Positions 5,786-6,749 of a DNA stretch of 6,749 nt are shown piece by piece. The notes below the pieces were generated by a model. That model saw only the letters and a list, made by a program, of their open reading frames with translations. It was not told the origin of the DNA and did no database searches. The position numbers and the translations under genes were made by a program. This stretch comes from Rubritepida sp. (GTDB lineage Bacteria > Pseudomonadota > Alphaproteobacteria > Acetobacterales > Acetobacteraceae): positions 1-6,749 of the forward strand of contig SKWC01000272.1 in the NCBI GenBank assembly GCA_007129145.1. The letters run 5' to 3'. The stretch's first letter is position 1, and every line of letters starts with the position of its first letter.

Positions 5786-6541
5786 GTGGCGGCTGAAGGC
5801 AACGCGATTGACGCGCTCGGCCAGTTCGAGCTGAAGACGGCGCTGGGCCCGATCGGGGCATCGGTCGGCTTCACCCAATCCAACCTGCACATGATCTTCG
5901 CGGCCGTGCTCATCGTGGGCTTCATGGTCTACGCCATGCAGCGCGCCGCCATGGTCCCCGGCCGGATGCAGTCCCTGGCTGAGGCGACCTACGGCTTCAT
6001 CGACAGCATGGTGCTGTCCCAGATCGGGCCGGAGGGGCGGCGCTTCTTCCCCTTCGTCTTCACCCTGTTCATGTTCATCCTGTTCGGGAACATGCTGGGC
6101 CTGTTCCCCTATGCCTTCACCTTCACCTCGCACATCACGGTCACCTTCGCGCTGGCGATGATCGTGTTCGTGCTGATCACCGCCGTCGCCATCGTGCTGC
6201 ATGGCAAGAAGTTCTTCGGCTATTTCATGCCGGAGGGCGCGCCCATGTGGCTCGCGCCGGTGATCATCCCGGTGGAGATCGTCTCCTACATGTCGCGCCC
6301 CATCAGCCTCTCGGTGCGTCTCTTCGCCAATATGATGGCGGGCCACGTGATGCTGAAGGTCTTCGCCACCTTCGTGGTGATGCTGGCCGGGCTCGGCGCG
6401 GTGGGACCGTTCCTGTCCATCATGCCGCTGGCGCTGAACATCGCGCTGGTCGCATTCGAAGTGCTGGTGGCCTTCCTGCAGGCCTATGTCTTCGCCATCC
6501 TGACCTGCATCTACCTGCACGACGCGGTGCACCTGCACTGA
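5786..6541 (+). CDS. atpB: F0F1 ATP synthase subunit a
   Basis: This 251-residue integral membrane subunit forms the two proton half-channels against the rotating c-ring. The essential arginine is R178 in SRPISLSVRLFANMMAGH (E. coli R210). Other channel residues can be placed around it: E164 in PVEIVSYMSRP, H187 at the E. coli E219 position, E225 in AFEVLVAFLQAY at the H245 position, and Q232 at Q252. Hydrophobic segments lie near 34-51, 88-107, 117-138, 157-170, 188-206 and 210-244. FGNMLGLFPYAFT at 100-112 is a family signature. The length is usual for alphaproteobacteria (about 250). The start is GTG 5786, preceded by AGGAGAGG; no closer in-frame ATG precedes the conserved N-terminal NAIDALGQFEL. 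It lies 17 bases after atpI and 49 before atpE, in one F0 transcript. Confidence 0.97.
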   Translation: MAAEGNAIDALGQFELKTALGPIGASVGFTQSNLHMIFAAVLIVGFMVYAMQRAAMVPGRMQSLAEATYGFIDSMVLSQIGPEGRRFFPFVFTLFMFILFGNMLGLFPYAFTFTSHITVTFALAMIVFVLITAVAIVLHGKKFFGYFMPEGAPMWLAPVIIPVEIVSYMSRPISLSVRLFANMMAGHVMLKVFATFVVMLAGLGAVGPFLSIMPLALNIALVAFEVLVAFLQAYVFAILTCIYLHDAVHLH

Positions 6542-6590
6542 GGCAGGCGCCGAACCATCAACCCTCCTCGTCAACGTAAGGATCGAGATC

Positions 6591-6749
6591 ATGGAAGCTG
6601 AAGCCGCGAAGGCCATTGGTGCCGGTATTGCCGTTCTGGCGCTGTTCGGCGTGGGCCTCGCCATGGGCAACATCTTCTCCACCCTGATCAGCAGCGTGGC
6701 CCGCAACCCCGCCGCCCGCGACACCGTCTTCCCCATCGGCATCCTGGGC
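6591..6749 (+). CDS. atpE: F0F1 ATP synthase subunit c, N-terminal part (cut by window edge)
   Basis: The first 53 codons of the proteolipid that builds the rotating c-ring are present. The N-terminus MEAEAAKAIGAGIAV is typical of alphaproteobacterial c subunits. The first membrane helix spans about 9-36, and the polar loop ARNPAARD at 37-44 is where subunits gamma and epsilon contact the ring. The second helix, which carries the ion-binding carboxylate, starts at about 46 and its key residue lies beyond the window. ATG 6591 has AAGGA eight bases upstream. In the helix-packing motif, usually GxGxGxG in these proteins, the stretch G20-V-G-L-A24-M-G26 has Ala at the third glycine, and position 17 is also Ala. 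The expected complete length is about 75-85 residues, so roughly a third is missing. Subunits b' and b would be expected next. Confidence 0.96.
   Translation, partial: MEAEAAKAIGAGIAVLALFGVGLAMGNIFSTLISSVARNPAARDTVFPIGILG

Noticed and set aside
6542..6590. Gap between atpB and atpE checked for a promoter or attenuator
   Set aside because: It holds the AAGGA ribosome-binding site of atpE and nothing else that stands out.
5765..6742. Minus-strand open frame of 325 codons opposite atpB and atpE
   Set aside because: It is a His/Asp/Glu/Gln-rich shadow of membrane-protein codons on the other strand; the plus strand carries unmistakable atpB and atpE.

Overview
The window is GC-rich and densely coded, with strong third-position G/C bias. 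It looks like a chromosomal piece of an alphaproteobacterium, most likely an Acetobacteraceae/Rhodospirillales relative. Two points suggest this: the gene order at the right end (a small AtpI-type gene, then atpB and atpE, the start of a separate F0 operon as alphaproteobacteria have), and the style of the a and c subunits and of the ferredoxin-NADP reductase with its VEKAF-type C-terminus. The taxonomic call is inferred from motifs and gene order, not from a database search.

Layout: (1) 1-531, minus strand, a GNAT-family acetyltransferase whose C-terminal end lies outside the window. (2) 532-650, a divergent intergenic region with a perfect 16-bp palindrome and a recurring CTTGCG/CGCAAG hexamer. 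(3) 651-1466, plus strand, fpr, ferredoxin/flavodoxin-NADP+ reductase. (4) 1518-5382, a tight three-gene plus-strand trehalose cluster: otsB (trehalose-6-phosphate phosphatase), a GH15 glucoamylase/trehalase-like hydrolase, and otsA (trehalose-6-phosphate synthase, starting at TTG 4051). Both junctions overlap (1 nt and 16 nt), which suggests translational coupling. (5) 5383-5468, a short gap with a GC hairpin over the otsA stop codon and a promoter-like TTGACA element. (6) 5469-6749, the first genes of the F0 ATP synthase operon: atpI (GTG start), atpB (GTG start) and the first 53 codons of atpE.

How the genes fit together: OtsA joins glucose from a nucleotide sugar to glucose-6-phosphate, and OtsB dephosphorylates the product to trehalose, a stress protectant and compatible solute. 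The GH15 enzyme between them is an alpha-glucoside hydrolase of the group that includes bacterial trehalases, so one transcript may encode both synthesis and breakdown or trimming. The ATP synthase genes are a separate housekeeping unit, and fpr is a redox gene with no obvious functional link to trehalose. All visible genes look intact except the two cut by the window edges. I see no mobile element, CRISPR array, tRNA or rRNA. The region is mostly well-known biology; the points most worth a second look are the hydrolase inside the trehalose operon, the overlapping TTG start of otsA, the motif cluster in the divergent region, and the altered glycine motif in the ATP synthase c subunit.
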